A stretch of DNA of 64,000 nucleotides from the NCBI GenBank assembly GCA_027943335.1, contig BSBK01006342.1, forward strand, positions 1,332,501 to 1,396,500. The letters are read 5' to 3'. The translations under genes and the position numbers were made by a program. Below are positions 11,377-22,214 of this stretch, one piece after another; position 1 is the stretch's first letter, and every line of letters starts with the position of its first letter. Below the pieces are notes generated by a model, which had not been told where the DNA came from, searched no databases, and saw only the letters and a program-made list of their open reading frames with translations. This DNA is from Chamaecyparis obtusa (taxonomy: Eukaryota; Streptophyta; Pinopsida; Cupressales; Cupressaceae).

Positions 11377-11445
11377 TAATAGTGGGGTAAGTGCACAAAG
11401 ATGGGGACCAAAAAGGGGTATAAGATGCCACTTTGTTTCCTGAAA
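11377..11445 (+). repeat. TIR-like block A, copy 1
   Basis: GGGTAAGTGCACAAAGATGGGG followed by a CAAAAAG stretch and GATGCCACTTT recurs in inverted orientation at 47,865-47,918. There it begins CACTGGGTAAGTGC, like the ends of some CACTA-group DNA transposons. Here the first bases are TAGTGGGGTAAG. No inverted partner was found nearby, so it may be a transposon end or a dispersed promoter-type repeat. Confidence 0.45.
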
Positions 11446-11593
11446 TCAGCAAACTCTGAACTTCAACAAGAATTGAAGATAGTTTAGACTCAAAATTTTG
11501 AGATGTGACACAAAACAAGAGTTGTAATACTCTAAATCTAGTTCCTAAACTACTAACTTATTTTGAATATGGTGTAGATTAAGGCCTCAAAAA

Positions 11594-11661
11594 GGGGGAG
11601 CACAAAAAGTGGTCCTATTTTTTGTCCAAAAACATAACATAGCGTCTGGTGTGCTCCCCCT
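11594..11661. repeat. Short inverted repeat (AGGGGGAGCACA / TGTGCTCCCCCT)
   Basis: Twelve-base arms separated by about 44 bases can pair. A third copy of the right arm (TGTGCTCCCCCCTAG) lies near 11,822. Function unknown. Confidence 0.6.
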
Positions 11662-12318
11662 AAAATATTAACTTTTTTTTTGAATTTTTTTAATCACTCC
11701 AGTGAGAAGTTAGCTAACACCACGATAGTTTATCCCCAATTTTTTTGGTAATTTTTTTATGAACGTATAATTTTTTATGAATTTACGAAGTGTACACATC
11801 TTGAAAACACATGAAATTTTTATGTGCTCCCCCCTAGAAATCATTTAAAACGAATCAAAAATTAAATTAAATTTTCTTTTAAAGTGTGTAGAATGGAGTC
11901 TAGTTTCTAAAAATGTAACTTATTGCAAAATTCGATGAATGAGCCAAAATCTATGCCCAAAATACTGCATGTTGGTTTTTTACAAAAAAACGGACATACA
12001 CACAAAAGAAATTAGAGTTGAAAAACTTAACATAATCAGAATTCAAAATAAATTATATGCTTAGATAGCTAATAGGGAGATCTACAATATCACGTCATCT
12101 AATTTTTATGTTCTGAGCCACGAGTAAACCTGACAAGGAGCACACAAAAAAAAGATGTCATTTTTTTGTATGTCTGCTGGAAAACATGTCTCAGGCCTAT
12201 TTCAATCATCCAAGACTTTGGGTTGGATCTCCAAGAAAAATCAAAGCCTTAGGATTTGTAAATTCAAATCCTTTACAAAGCACGCATGCCCTATAGGGTG
12301 TTGTGCCCTCTGTAAACT

Positions 12319-12373
12319 ATAAATTTACATAGGGGCGCACGCCCTATAGGGTGCATGCCCTATGTAAATTTAT
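12319..12373. repeat. Inverted repeat with CCCTATAGGG core
   Basis: Perfect 16-base arms (ATAAATTTACATAGGG at 12,319-12,334 and its complement at 12,358-12,373) flank a near-palindromic centre (GCACGCCCTATAGGGTGC). The centre motif recurs at 12,290, 13,888-13,972 and 47,757-47,855. Confidence 0.75.
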
Positions 12374-12410
12374 GAGATTCACATAGTGATGAGAAATATT
12401 CAAAGTGGGA

Positions 12411-12553
12411 AGAAGAGAGAGAGCGATAGAGGGAGAGATGAGAGAGAGAGAGAGTGCTCTCTCTATCTCTCTCCCTCCCCCATTCTCTCTCTCTCTCTCT
12501 CTCCCACTTATCACGCTCACATCTGACCTTCTATATCTCTCTCTCATCACCCT

Positions 12554-12622
<69 letters not shown>

Positions 12623-12654
12623 ACCCCACCCACACACCTCTCCTCCTCTCTATC

Positions 12655-12714
<60 letters not shown>

Positions 12715-12744
12715 CACACACACACACCTCTCCTCCTCTCTATC

Positions 12745-12824
<80 letters not shown>

Positions 12825-12851
12825 ACCCACACACCTCTCCTCCTCTCTATC

Positions 12852-12949
<98 letters not shown>

Positions 12950-12950
12950 C

Positions 12951-13048
<98 letters not shown>

Positions 13049-13210
13049 TCTCTCTCCTTCTCCTTCTCTCTCTCTCTCCTACTCTCTCCCTTTCCCCTTC
13101 TCTAACTCTCCTTCCCCCCCCTCTCTCTCTCTCTCTCTCTCACTCACTCACACACACACACACCTCTCCTTCTCCTTCTCTCTCCCTTTCCCCTTCTCTA
13201 ACTCTCCTTC

Positions 13211-13245
<35 letters not shown>

Positions 13246-13337
13246 CACACACACACACACACACACCTCTCCTTCTCCTTCTCTCTCACTTTCCCCTTCT
13301 CTATCTTTCCTTCCCCCCCTTGCTCTCTCTCTCTCCC

Positions 13338-13428
<91 letters not shown>

Positions 13429-13482
13429 TCTCTCTCCTTCTTTCTCTCTCTTTCCTACTCTCTCCCTTTCCCCTTTTCTAAC

Positions 13483-13536
<54 letters not shown>

Positions 13537-13632
13537 CTACTTCTCCTTCTCTCTCCCTTTCCCCTTCTCTATCTTTCCTTCCCCCCATCTCTCTATCTCT
13601 CTCCCCTCCTCTCTCTCCTACTCTCTCACTTT

Positions 13633-13704
<72 letters not shown>

Positions 13705-13875
13705 CTTACCCTTCTCTCCTATCTCTATTCTCTCTCCCTCTCCCCTTCTGTCTCCTTACCCTTCTCTCCTATCTCTATTCTCTCTCCCTCTCCCTCTCCC
13801 CTTCTTTCTCTCCTTACCCTTTTCTCCTACTCTCTCCATTCTCTCTCTCTCCCTCACTCTCTTTTCTCCCCTTTT
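12411..13875. repeat. Compound (GA)/(CT)n and (CA)n microsatellite, about 1.45 kb
   Basis: A short GA tract (12,411-12,454) changes to CT, then blocks of (CT)n and (CA)n alternate. They are separated by recurring spacers: a CCTCTCCTCCTCTCTATCCTA type three times in 12,600-12,860, and a CTTCTCCTTCTCTC-CCTTTCCCC type several times in 13,040-13,600. The spacers show that whole blocks, not just dinucleotides, were duplicated. Long open frames through the tract are trivial consequences of dinucleotide repetition and are not genes. Confidence 0.95.
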
Positions 13876-13887
13876 TCTTGTTTTATA

Positions 13888-13972
13888 TAGGGCGTGTGCC
13901 CTATGTTTAAGACTAGATCTGCATGACATGTTTTTGTTTCGTATAGGGCATATGCCCTATAGTGCGCTCGCG
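13888..13972. repeat. CCCTATAGGGC-type motif cluster beside the microsatellite
   Basis: TATAGGGCGTGTGCCCTAT, GTATAGGGCATATGCCCTATAG and GCGCTCGCGCTAT lie within 85 bases. Each is a short palindrome-like element of the family at 12,290-12,373 and 47,757-47,855. Confidence 0.6.
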
Positions 13973-14200
13973 CTATGCAAAACTAGAAGAAATGGTCTTA
14001 TTTGGCAATGATCTCGTGAAAGAGGCCCACTTTTTGTTATGCTGTCTAAATTTTGCATTTTGTCTGACAAACTTTTGCTTTTCGACATTGTTTTGCACCA
14101 TAGTGACAAATTTTCTCTTTGCACCATCGTGAAAGTCAATTAGTGGAATCAAACAGACAAAAAGAGATTGAGGCAAGTTTTTTAGTTTTACATGTCAAAT

Positions 14201-15075
14201 TGATGAAGGGTGCTCCCCTTAATACCACAAACACATAATAGAAATAGAGAAACAACAACAATATGCAGGAACAGAAAATTGGCTTCAGAAAATTGGCTTC
14301 TTATTATCTCCACAAATGTGGAATTACAAACTTTCAGAATTACAATATGCAAAGCCACATGGGCATTCCCTTACAATATTCTGTAGGACAAAGCCTCGAA
14401 TCAATACCTAGATCTACTACCCAGAACTATTCTGAACTGCCTAAGACAATAATACAACCTTCCTTATATAGGCAATTTTCCACCGCCTGGGAAGGTTCCA
14501 GAATTTTAGCCAATAAGGCCGACCAAACTTAGAATTATTTTATTTTACATTTTATTACATCATAGTCGGCTCAAGATAACCTTTGAAACCCAAACAAAAA
14601 TTTCAAAGAAAATTATTTTCCGCCATTTCAGGTGGCCCAACTTCCGAAGACCATAAGTCATCAGCAGTTGACCCAATCGGCTATTATAACCCCATTTCAG
14701 AAACGCCACAAAGTGCTCTATAGGCTTGACTAGTGCAAGCGCCCGTCACCCAAATTGTTGACCTCATTCGGGGCCTCTAAAGCCTTCAAAACTAAGTTCA
14801 AAGTTTTTGTACCCTGCTGCCAATACCGAAAATCTTCAATATCTTCCAATACACTTGATCTGGCAATGAAACTTTACTGGCAGACTTATATGACCAAAAT
14901 GAACCTCCAAGAAAGAAATCAGATCATTCTGAGCACATATGAAAATTACCAAAAATAGTAACTTTCCATAAATAGCAGCTCTGCACAAAATAGCCCTTAT
15001 TGAATATAAAAACAGAAATATTTCTTTTTTTGGGTGATGCAAGATTGCTCTTACACCCAAGATGCTCTTGCATCA
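14201..15075 (-). repeat. Solo chromovirus LTR with perfect 5-bp target duplication
   Basis: It begins TGATGAAGGGTGC and ends GCTCTTGCATCA, with TGATG/CATCA termini, and matches the LTRs at 52,955, 58,229 and 63,738 along its length (875 bp against 861). It is flanked by CAAAT at 14,196-14,200 and CAAAT at 15,076-15,080, an intact target-site duplication. No internal domain is present. Recombination between the two LTRs of one insertion gives this structure. A TATATAA promoter motif is retained on the minus strand at 14,464-14,470. Internal differences show that it is older than the tandem array. Confidence 0.95.
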
Positions 15076-15563
15076 CAAATGTTAATAGTGTTTTGGTTTA
15101 TAATTTGTATGATATAGACTTGTTCTTGATACATAATTTGATATAAGTGTAATAAATTTATATTATAATTTGTCATATTGTAAGAGGTTTATATTATAAT
15201 TTGACTTATTGATTTACATTTATATTATATTTTTAAAATTGTAATCAATTGATATGTAGAAATCATCATCATGCCAAGGAAATGAGAAAATAATTTAACA
15301 CCAGAAGAGCATGAAAGAGACAAAGAGAAGAAAAGGGAAAGAATGAGACAACTTTGTGAACAAAAAAAATTAGATACTATAGAAGAAGATTTTCCTTTGG
15401 ATGAGGAACAAGAAACATCAATACAAAGTAAGAGAGAATTGGAATTGGAATAAAAAAGACAATGAATGAGAAACTTGCGTGCAATGAGATAATTGAATTA
15501 TGAAGATGCAGGGACATCATCTATGAGTTCCCAAGTTCAAGAGACATCATCATCCAATGTTCG

Positions 15564-15790
15564 AGGCACACCAATGTATCATGTTGAAGGCACACCATTT
15601 TCTACTTCCGAAGGTGGAGGCACACCAATGTATCATATTGAAGGCACACCAATGTTTCATGTTGAAGGCACACCGTTGTCTACTTCTAAAGGTGTGGGCA
15701 CACTCTTCTATCATGCTGAAGGCACATCATTGTCTACTTCTGAAGTGTTGGGCACAACATCATCTCATGTTGAAGGCACTCAAGATGGTA
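15564..15790 (+). repeat. Minisatellite inside the transposase-like ORF
   Basis: Units coding roughly for GTPMYHVEGTPLSTSEG, in short (MYHVEGTP) and long (with LSTSEG) forms, repeat in frame about seven times as half-units. The period is near 24-27 bases for short units and 50 for long ones. The repeat keeps the reading frame. Confidence 0.8.
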
Positions 15791-17951
15791 CACAATTCAC
15801 ACAAGATTTTTTTGATGCTCCTAGAATTATTAAATATAGAAAACCACAATATTTGATTAATATTGATACTAACATTTTGCAAGCAATGCCTGACAAGATT
15901 CCCAAGTGTACTTGTCAAAGAAATGTTAATCGTATTTGGAGATCATTTTTTGAGAATTTAAACATGACAGGAAGATGTCAACTATTTGTTGAAATGATGA
16001 GAAATCTAAAATTTAGGCCCATCATGAAGATTCTTGGGCTAAGAATGAAAGACGAGTCAAGTGAAAAATCTATTGTAAAGAATCTAACGACTGCATATGA
16101 GAGTGTGGGTTCTACATCACACACAAAAGAGAGTAATGTCACACGACATGTACTTACATCAATGATAGTAATCACTCAAATGAAGAAATCTCAACTCATT
16201 AGAAATACAAGCAAAACATTGAAAATAAGTAGAAAGTCTCTAATGAGAGCCCTGGGAAGGCATCAAAGAGTGGAAGATCCAAATAGCAATGAGTTATGGG
16301 CATTTTTCGGTAGACTACCATAAAAAGTCAAAGCAATTGTTGAAGCTTTGAAATCCTTGATTGAAGAATTTTGGAAGAATAATACACGAGTATCTCCTAA
16401 TCAAAGAGATGTTGTAAGAAGGAGGATTGGTAGTCGAATTCATGTTCCACATCCAAAACATTTTTTGGATTCAACTCAGACATAATTCTTTGCAAAATTT
16501 ATGCATACGTATCCTCAAATTAAAATTAGGTAGAGATATTTTGAAATGTGTAAACCTTTTTATGTCAAGATAAATCACACATGCACAACTTGTTGTTGTA
16601 GGGTACATATTGAATTTTCTAACCATTTTGAAGTTTATAGGAATATATGTGTAGCTTTGCACTCTAACAATGTTTTGCAGGATTGTAACATAAATGTCCC
16701 ACCTAGATCTTCAAGGGAATTAATATCTACGATTTTATGTGAAAGAGTGGATGGTCAACAATTTTACAAGCTCTCATGCTTGAATGGTACATGCATAGAT
16801 TCTGAAGGTTTGCAACGTTTGCCAATTTGTTAACATATGGAGAGTACACATGCAATCGGTAATGAAATAGTGGAATTTGCAAAATATAAGACCATGACAT
16901 ACAATCTAAAAGATGGAAAAGAGGCTAAAAGATGTGATTTAGTAATTGAAAAAATTCCAGTGTATCAGTTCATGGACATTTTTTGTAAACAAATTATTTA
17001 TGAGTATGCAAGGCATACACATAGAGCGCGATGGTTAAATAGGGCAATTCAAGTTGTGCAAGGACACATTCCCACTTGATACTACTGTTTCAGTTGTGGA
17101 ATTTGTAGAGAACTACACACTACAACCATAGAATGAGGTGCAAGCAAAGTATTACAACTCTCAATAGGTTGCTATATTTGTTCATATAGCATTCATGCAT
17201 GCACCAGACAGTATAGAGGAGAATAGGAAGATATTGAGGGAGTATCATTTTTATATCAGCGATGATCGCTCACATTCTACAAAGTTTGTACACAGTTGCT
17301 TTCAACTATTTTATGGTCATTTGGCAAATAGGGGCATAAAATATCATCAACATATCATTTGGTCAAATAATTGTGCATCCCAATTCAAGAATTCACAGAT
17401 GTTTTATTGGTTGTGCAGGATGCATAAGATTACTAGAATTCAATATATGTGGAATTTCATAGAGGCCGGTCATGGAAAGGGAGAGCACGATGGCGCAAGT
17501 GCATGTATTAAAAGAGCCTTAGCACGTGAAGAATTAAAGTACAAAGAGAAAGCAACATTGTCAAATGCGAGATGTATTGCCCAATGGTGTAATGCTACAA
17601 TGGGTCCAGGTAATGAAGGTGAGTCTATGGTTTGTATATTTTTTTGGTTGATGAATGAAACTAACATTGCACCATATGAGGATTGTTGTACATTGACATG
17701 ATCAAGTGAGCTACACTATTTTAGAAGTTGTAATGCAGGTTCATGGAGTATCCACACACGACATATGGTGTGCTTTTGTTCATCACGTGTAGATGAAGAT
17801 TGGGATGGGTGTGAGCCAAAAGAATGGGTTGATGAATGGTATACACATATTTTGAGTCCACTTGCTTCCTATCATCCCTATGAATCACTACAACTAATAG
17901 AAATGGAATAATCCATTGACTTTGATCACTTATCTGATCTAGTACAACTAG

Positions 17952-18045
17952 GTCAGTATTTTCCACATACAAATAATCTCAAATTTAGTACTTTATCATA
18001 AATATTTAGTAAACTAATGTCCTCATTATGTTTATATCATTACAG
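17952..18045 (+). other. Predicted spliceosomal intron in the transposase-like gene
   Basis: GTCAGT donor and TTACAG acceptor, 94 nt, AT-rich. Removing it joins SDLVQL to GHVFSIIAPEDNEEG in one frame (phase 1) and avoids stops inside. Its presence argues against a processed retrocopy. Confidence 0.65.
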
Positions 18046-18431
18046 GCCATGTTTTTTCTATTATTGCACCTGAAGACAATGAAGAAGGGACAAATTATTA
18101 TTTATGTCATTGTGTAGAGGCAAAAAAGAAATTGGATCACTTAGTCATTGATGGTGAAGAATTAGAATACCTTATAGGAGCAGTGGTTGTAACTGGTACA
18201 TGGCTTAGACGGTCTGCTATGAAGAACCCTAGGTTGTGGTTGTTCGAGGATTGGGGGACAAACAGAAAGATTATTCATTATTCAAACCTCATCATAGCAT
18301 CAAATTTCCACTTAGTCAGATATGGGGGAAGACCACAAAATAAAACTCTTTGGAAGGTTCGTGAGTCAGACCACGAGGCAATACTTGAGACAATCAAGGG
18401 TAGGGAAGACCCAATTGGTTCATTGGACTAA

Positions 18432-19298
18432 ATGGAGATACAAAATATTGTAACATGTCAAATTTATATAGCACATGTTCAAACTCCCCTTTCACTCCTA
18501 TCCACTCATCTTTCACCATTCTTCCACTATAGCCTTCCAGGCCTGCTTAGTAGCCTTGCCAAAATTGAAATCAGCATTTTTCTCCCAAACTTCCCAAACA
18601 ATCTATCAATGTTTTTACATTTTTGAGTACCCTTTTCAGATTTCCTCAGTTGATATCAATCTCAGACTTTAACTCTTTGACTGGTGTAGACTTCCTTTTT
18701 TAAGTGCTCTTCTCCCAAGCCTAATTAGCCCCTCCTAACAAAGCAACCCTATCACCCACTTACTTCCAAGGTTCCATGACTAAAAAAAGTATTTTATTAT
18801 GATCCTAAACTAATTATTTTCCACTTTTCAAGAATAGACAACAAGTTTTAAACACCTAACTACAAAACCCTCTATTTAAGGCCTTCACACCTGTGGCTTC
18901 TCCAATCTAACACCTCCACACACTTCCCAATCAAACTAAGGGTTTAAACACCATTAAAAAAACATAATATTACCATCCAAGCAATAAAATATGGCCCTCC
19001 AATGGATGAATCTCTCAAACCGTGACTGGTCCCAACACTAGTAACCCCCAATCAACACTTTACTCTCCATGTTTGTGGTCTCTCCTCCATAATACCTTCC
19101 AATACCTGCATTTAAACTTCTATACAAGGATTATATACATGTTATGACTCCTCCCACCAACCACATTGACCACAAGGGGTGGGGGAGTCAATCCATTCAT
19201 TAAACTTTCAAAATAAACAAAGTGTTGTTTGCAAAATCCCTGTTCAAGACAGTTAAGAATAACTTGGATTTACTATCCCAAAACGTCACAAAATGCTT
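18432..19298. other. Stretch without recognisable gene
   Basis: No family-like frame is seen. A trace of Copia LTR outer end (GGTGGGGGAGTCAATCC followed by AAACTTTCAAAATAAA) lies near 19,175-19,225. Confidence 0.5.
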
Positions 19299-19590
19299 CT
19301 AGTGAATCCAAATTTAGTTGTTATAAAGATGAGATGTTAGTGAATGACTTCTTCCTAATACTACTCTTCCACCAGATCCATATTTCAACCCTTTTGTGTA
19401 TCTACAGGCTCAATCGCCAGCCCACAGGATTGGTCAAAAGAAAATTGTGATTGTATATCAACTAATTACAAAATGTTCATTTGAGGAGAAAATATTTCAA
19501 TGATAAAGAAGAAAATTGGCTATGGAAAATCTAGTTATGAATTCTATTAAGAATGAACTATTAAGGAATTGCATGATATAGTTCAAAGAT
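19299..19590 (+). repeat. Direct repeat flanking the H2B region, left copy
   Basis: GCTTCTAGTGAATCCAAATTT, AGCCCACAGGATTGG, GTGATTGTATATCAACT and GAAAATTGGCTATGGAAAAT recur in the same order at 21,356-21,625. The right copy continues into the ORF starting at 21,554. The left copy is cut after GCATGATATA. Confidence 0.8.
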
Positions 19591-19745
19591 TTTTCATAGC
19601 ATACATAGCATAATTCATATATTCTTTACATACACTAAGATCCCAATTCAGCATTAACTTCCACATAAACCCAAGCCAAAACCAACTTCTAAAGAATCCT
19701 ACCATAAACACCATGTACAAAAAACCTAAAATCTTGCAACAAAAC

Positions 19746-20145
19746 CTAACCCAGAGCAGTAAGAAACTTGGTAACAACCTTACGTCCTTCAGAAGTAGGA
19801 TGCCTAGCCAGCTCTCCAGGAAGAACAAACTTGACAACAATCTGAATTTCTCTGGAGGAAAGTGTCATGATCTTGTTATATTTCAGCAGAGAAGCAGCCT
19901 TAGGAGTAATCTTATCAAAAATATCAATCATGAAGCTCTCCATGATATCCATGGCATCACTAGATATTCCCTTGGAGGGATGCACTTGTTTCAACACCTT
20001 GTATTCTTAGATTTCATTTCTTTGAGTATTGAATCCTTTGTGGGCTTGAACATCACTTTCTTTTCTTTTCTCATCTTTGGAGAATCCTTTACTTCATTCT
20101 CTCCTTTCACATCATCTTCTTTAAGACTCCACACCTTAGGTTTCC
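19746..20145 (-). pseudogene. Histone H2B-like pseudogene, copy 1
   Basis: On the minus strand, 19,997-19,746 reads as a full H2B histone fold: [14 protein letters not shown], then [29 protein letters not shown] and LPGELARH, ending TKFLTALG and stop. It is clearly H2B but divergent from canonical plant H2B. Upstream is a Lys/Glu-rich tail (VKGENEVKDSPK about 20,105-20,140) joined only after frameshifts near 20,000-20,010. In chromatin H2B pairs with H2A; this copy lacks an intact tail and start. The fold itself is open. It is the left half of a duplication whose right half is 20,464-21,190. Confidence 0.8.
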
Positions 20146-20643
20146 TTCAGCAACTCCATATCCACCGTATCAAACAAGTTCTTGGTTCATGCGTGTTTAA
20201 GCTTTCCAATTGGTTGGACCATCAAAAAATACTTGATGACTCTAATTAGAGGATTCTACCATCAATTTGAATATTTGACACTTCTAGATGTAAAAACCCC
20301 AAATTGGTCCCAAAACCCCCTAGAAACTTGGGCTCACCCAATGTCTTGTCTCCCAGCACCATAGAAACTGAACTAAAGTTGATTCACCATCATTTGACCA
20401 TCCTATGATGGATTTGTACATAAAATACCCCCTCCAAAGGATAGAACATCTACTGTTGTACCCTTGCACCAATTTGATGACCCTTATGCACCCTTCAAAC
20501 CCATCAAACTCCTTCAATCACTCTCAACTTGCAAACTCTTCAACCAAAACCAACTTCAACACATAAACCCAAGCCAAAACCAACTTCTAAACAAGCCTGC
20601 CATAAACACCATGTACAAAAAACCTAAAATCTTGCAACAAAAT

Positions 20644-21026
20644 CTAACCCAAAGCAGTAGGAAACTTGGTAACAGCCTTACTTCCTTTAGAAGCAGCATG
20701 CCTAGCCAGCTCTCTAGGCATAACAAACTTGATAGCAATCTCAATTTCTCTAGAGGAAAGTGTCATGATCTTGTTATATTTTAGCAAAGAAGCAACCTTA
20801 GGAGTAATCTTATAAAAAATATCAATCATGAAGCTCTCCATGATATCCATGGCAGTACTAGATATTCCCTTGGAGGGATGCACTTGTTTCAACACCTTGT
20901 ATATTAACCTTTTGTAACTTCCTACACTTCTCTTCCTCTTCTTTTTCTTATTCTCTTCCTTTTGAACATCACTTTCTTTTCTTTTCTCAGCTTTGGAGAA
21001 TCCTTTACTTCATTCTCTCCTTTCAT
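20644..21026 (-). pseudogene. Histone H2B-like pseudogene, copy 2
   Basis: The fold on the minus strand (20,895-20,644) matches copy 1 with changes, e.g. [21 protein letters not shown] and MPRELARHAASKGSKAVTKF. The tail is better preserved here: ATG at 21,026 gives MKGENEVKDSPK, then, after a one-base frameshift near 20,990-21,000, AEKRKESDVQKEENKKKKRKR and [17 protein letters not shown]. That is the normal order of an H2B tail leading into the first helix. Both copies share unusual substitutions such as MTLSSREI, so they derive from one divergent H2B. Only the tail frameshift prevents a continuous frame. Confidence 0.82.
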
Positions 21027-21355
21027 ACCATCTGCTTTAAGACCCAAAACCCCCTATAAACTAGGGCTCACCCAATGTCTCATCTCCCAGCACCATAGAA
21101 ACTAAACCAAAGTTGATTCACCATCATTTGACCATCCTATGATGGATTCATGCATAAAATACCCCCTCCAATGGCTAGAATGTCTAATGCTCTAGGAGGA
21201 AGATTATAATTTCCATATTTCCACAAGCCTTGAAATATTTTCATCCATATTTCCAAGTGTTTTATGATTATCTAATTTCAACTTATTATATGATGCAGTC
21301 GAGTGTCGACACAATCATTATATATGGTGTGTTTTACTATTTTTTTTTGAGAACT

Positions 21356-21625
21356 AATGCTTCTAGTGAATCCAAATTTGAATATTTGAGAGCCCACAAA
21401 TCCAGATTTCAACCCTTTTTTTCTTCCTACTACTACTCTTCTAGATCGTGAGCCCACAGGATTGGCCAAGAGAAAACTGTGATTGTATATCAACTGATTA
21501 CAAAATGTTTAGTTGAGGACAAGATATTGCAATGATCAAGAAGAAAATTGGCTATGGAAAATCTAGTTATGAATTCTGTTAAGAATGAAACTATTAAGGA
21601 ATTGCATGATATATTACTCAATGAT
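21356..21625 (+). repeat. Direct repeat flanking the H2B region, right copy
   Basis: This is the partner of 19,299-19,590. The last 70 bases are the beginning of the reading frame that starts at 21,554, so the left partner carries only the start of that frame. Confidence 0.8.
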
Positions 21626-22214
21626 GTAAGGAATATTCTTGATGAACATGGGATTGCAGCTACATCTATTTAATATACAAAGGAAGATATAGAAAATCTT
21701 CTTAATAGAGATATTAATGTGAGAGAAAAGGACATTTCAGAAGAAAATGGTTATCTTGGTGCCATCCAAGGTATGCCAATTACTTAGGATGAAGAGACAA
21801 AGGCCACAGTTAATGGGAAAGAGTGGGAAGAGCTTCTTAGACCCATGATAGAAGTTATAGATAAGGAGGAAGAGCTAGGAAGGGGAAAGTGACAAAGGAA
21901 AGAAGTAAGATATGCATGTGAGCCTATGTCAGATGATGATGATGATTACTCACCATTTGCTAGTAGCTCAAGTAGTGAAAAAACCTCTTCAGTGCACATG
22001 TACACTAACAACAAAAATTTAGATAGAGAAGTAACGAGTGTTGTGGAATTATCCACAGATCAATGTGAAATGAAGCCTCAAATTGGTTCATTAGCAGGCA
22101 AATAATTTGGTCATGCACTTCATTCTAGCAGCACAAATATTTCTATTAGAAATGACTCTCCGTCAATGGGCTTGCATTTATGGGACTTGGGCATTATCCT
22201 TGAAATGTAAGTTC
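21554..22214 (+). pseudogene. Unrecognised acidic Ser-rich protein, decayed
   Basis: From ATG 21,554 one frame can be read for about 220 codons with only four internal stops (TAA 21,671, TAG 21,785, TGA 21,890, TAA 22,103) and no frameshift. Visible segments are ELHDILLNDVRNILDEHG, NRDINVREKDISEENGYLG and the acidic/serine run SDDDDDYSPFASSSSSEK. It ends in GSLAGK and FGHALHSS, which belong to the 338-bp repeat that follows. No catalytic motif or membrane segment is seen. It could be a gag-like or host-derived protein; I do not recognise it. The TAA at 22,103 is GAA in the next repeat unit, which supports former coding. Confidence 0.55.

Larger units (their letters stand above)
15271..18431 (+). 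pseudogene. Transposase-like protein (DDE/RNase H-fold type suspected), one intron, decayed
   Basis: From ATG 15,271 (MPRK) a protein of about 1,000 codons can be followed. It has a basic coiled N-terminus (RDKEKKRERMRQ), tandem GTPMYHVEGT repeats, a Cys-rich segment (CTTCCCRVHIEF, about 16,580), PPRSSRELISTILC (about 16,700) and HRARW (about 17,020). Then come VEFVENYTLQP (about 17,097), EYHFYISDD, WSNNCASQFKN (about 17,365) and FEAGHGKGEHDGAS (about 17,460). Conserved acidic residues beside SQFK and GHGKGE look like a transposase core, recalled rather than searched. An intron at 17,952-18,045 (GTCAGT...TTACAG, 94 nt) joins the frame to a C-terminal domain ending at TGA-free LD then TAA 18,429-18,431. 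About twelve in-frame stops and one frameshift near 17,078 make it a pseudogene. Confidence 0.7.
19640..21190. repeat. Segmental duplication containing the two H2B copies
   Basis: Beyond the H2B frames, shared text includes CCCAAAACCCCCTA, GGGCTCACCCAATGTCT, CCAGCACCATAGAAACT and TTTGACCATCCTATGATGGATT at 20,300-20,440 and 21,040-21,180. The left copy has about 160 extra bases between the tail and this segment. Confidence 0.75.

Noticed and set aside
12405..13890. Long open frames (hundreds of codons) across the CT/CA tract on both strands
   Set aside because: Pure dinucleotide repeats such as (CT)n and (CA)n rarely generate stop codons, so the frames are artefacts (Ser-Leu and Thr-His runs).
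17619..17747. An intron in the transposase-like gene (GTGAGT at 17,619, AG near 17,750)
   Set aside because: Splice sites look fair, but the intervening sequence reads as protein in frame with only one stop (TGA), so it is more likely exon.
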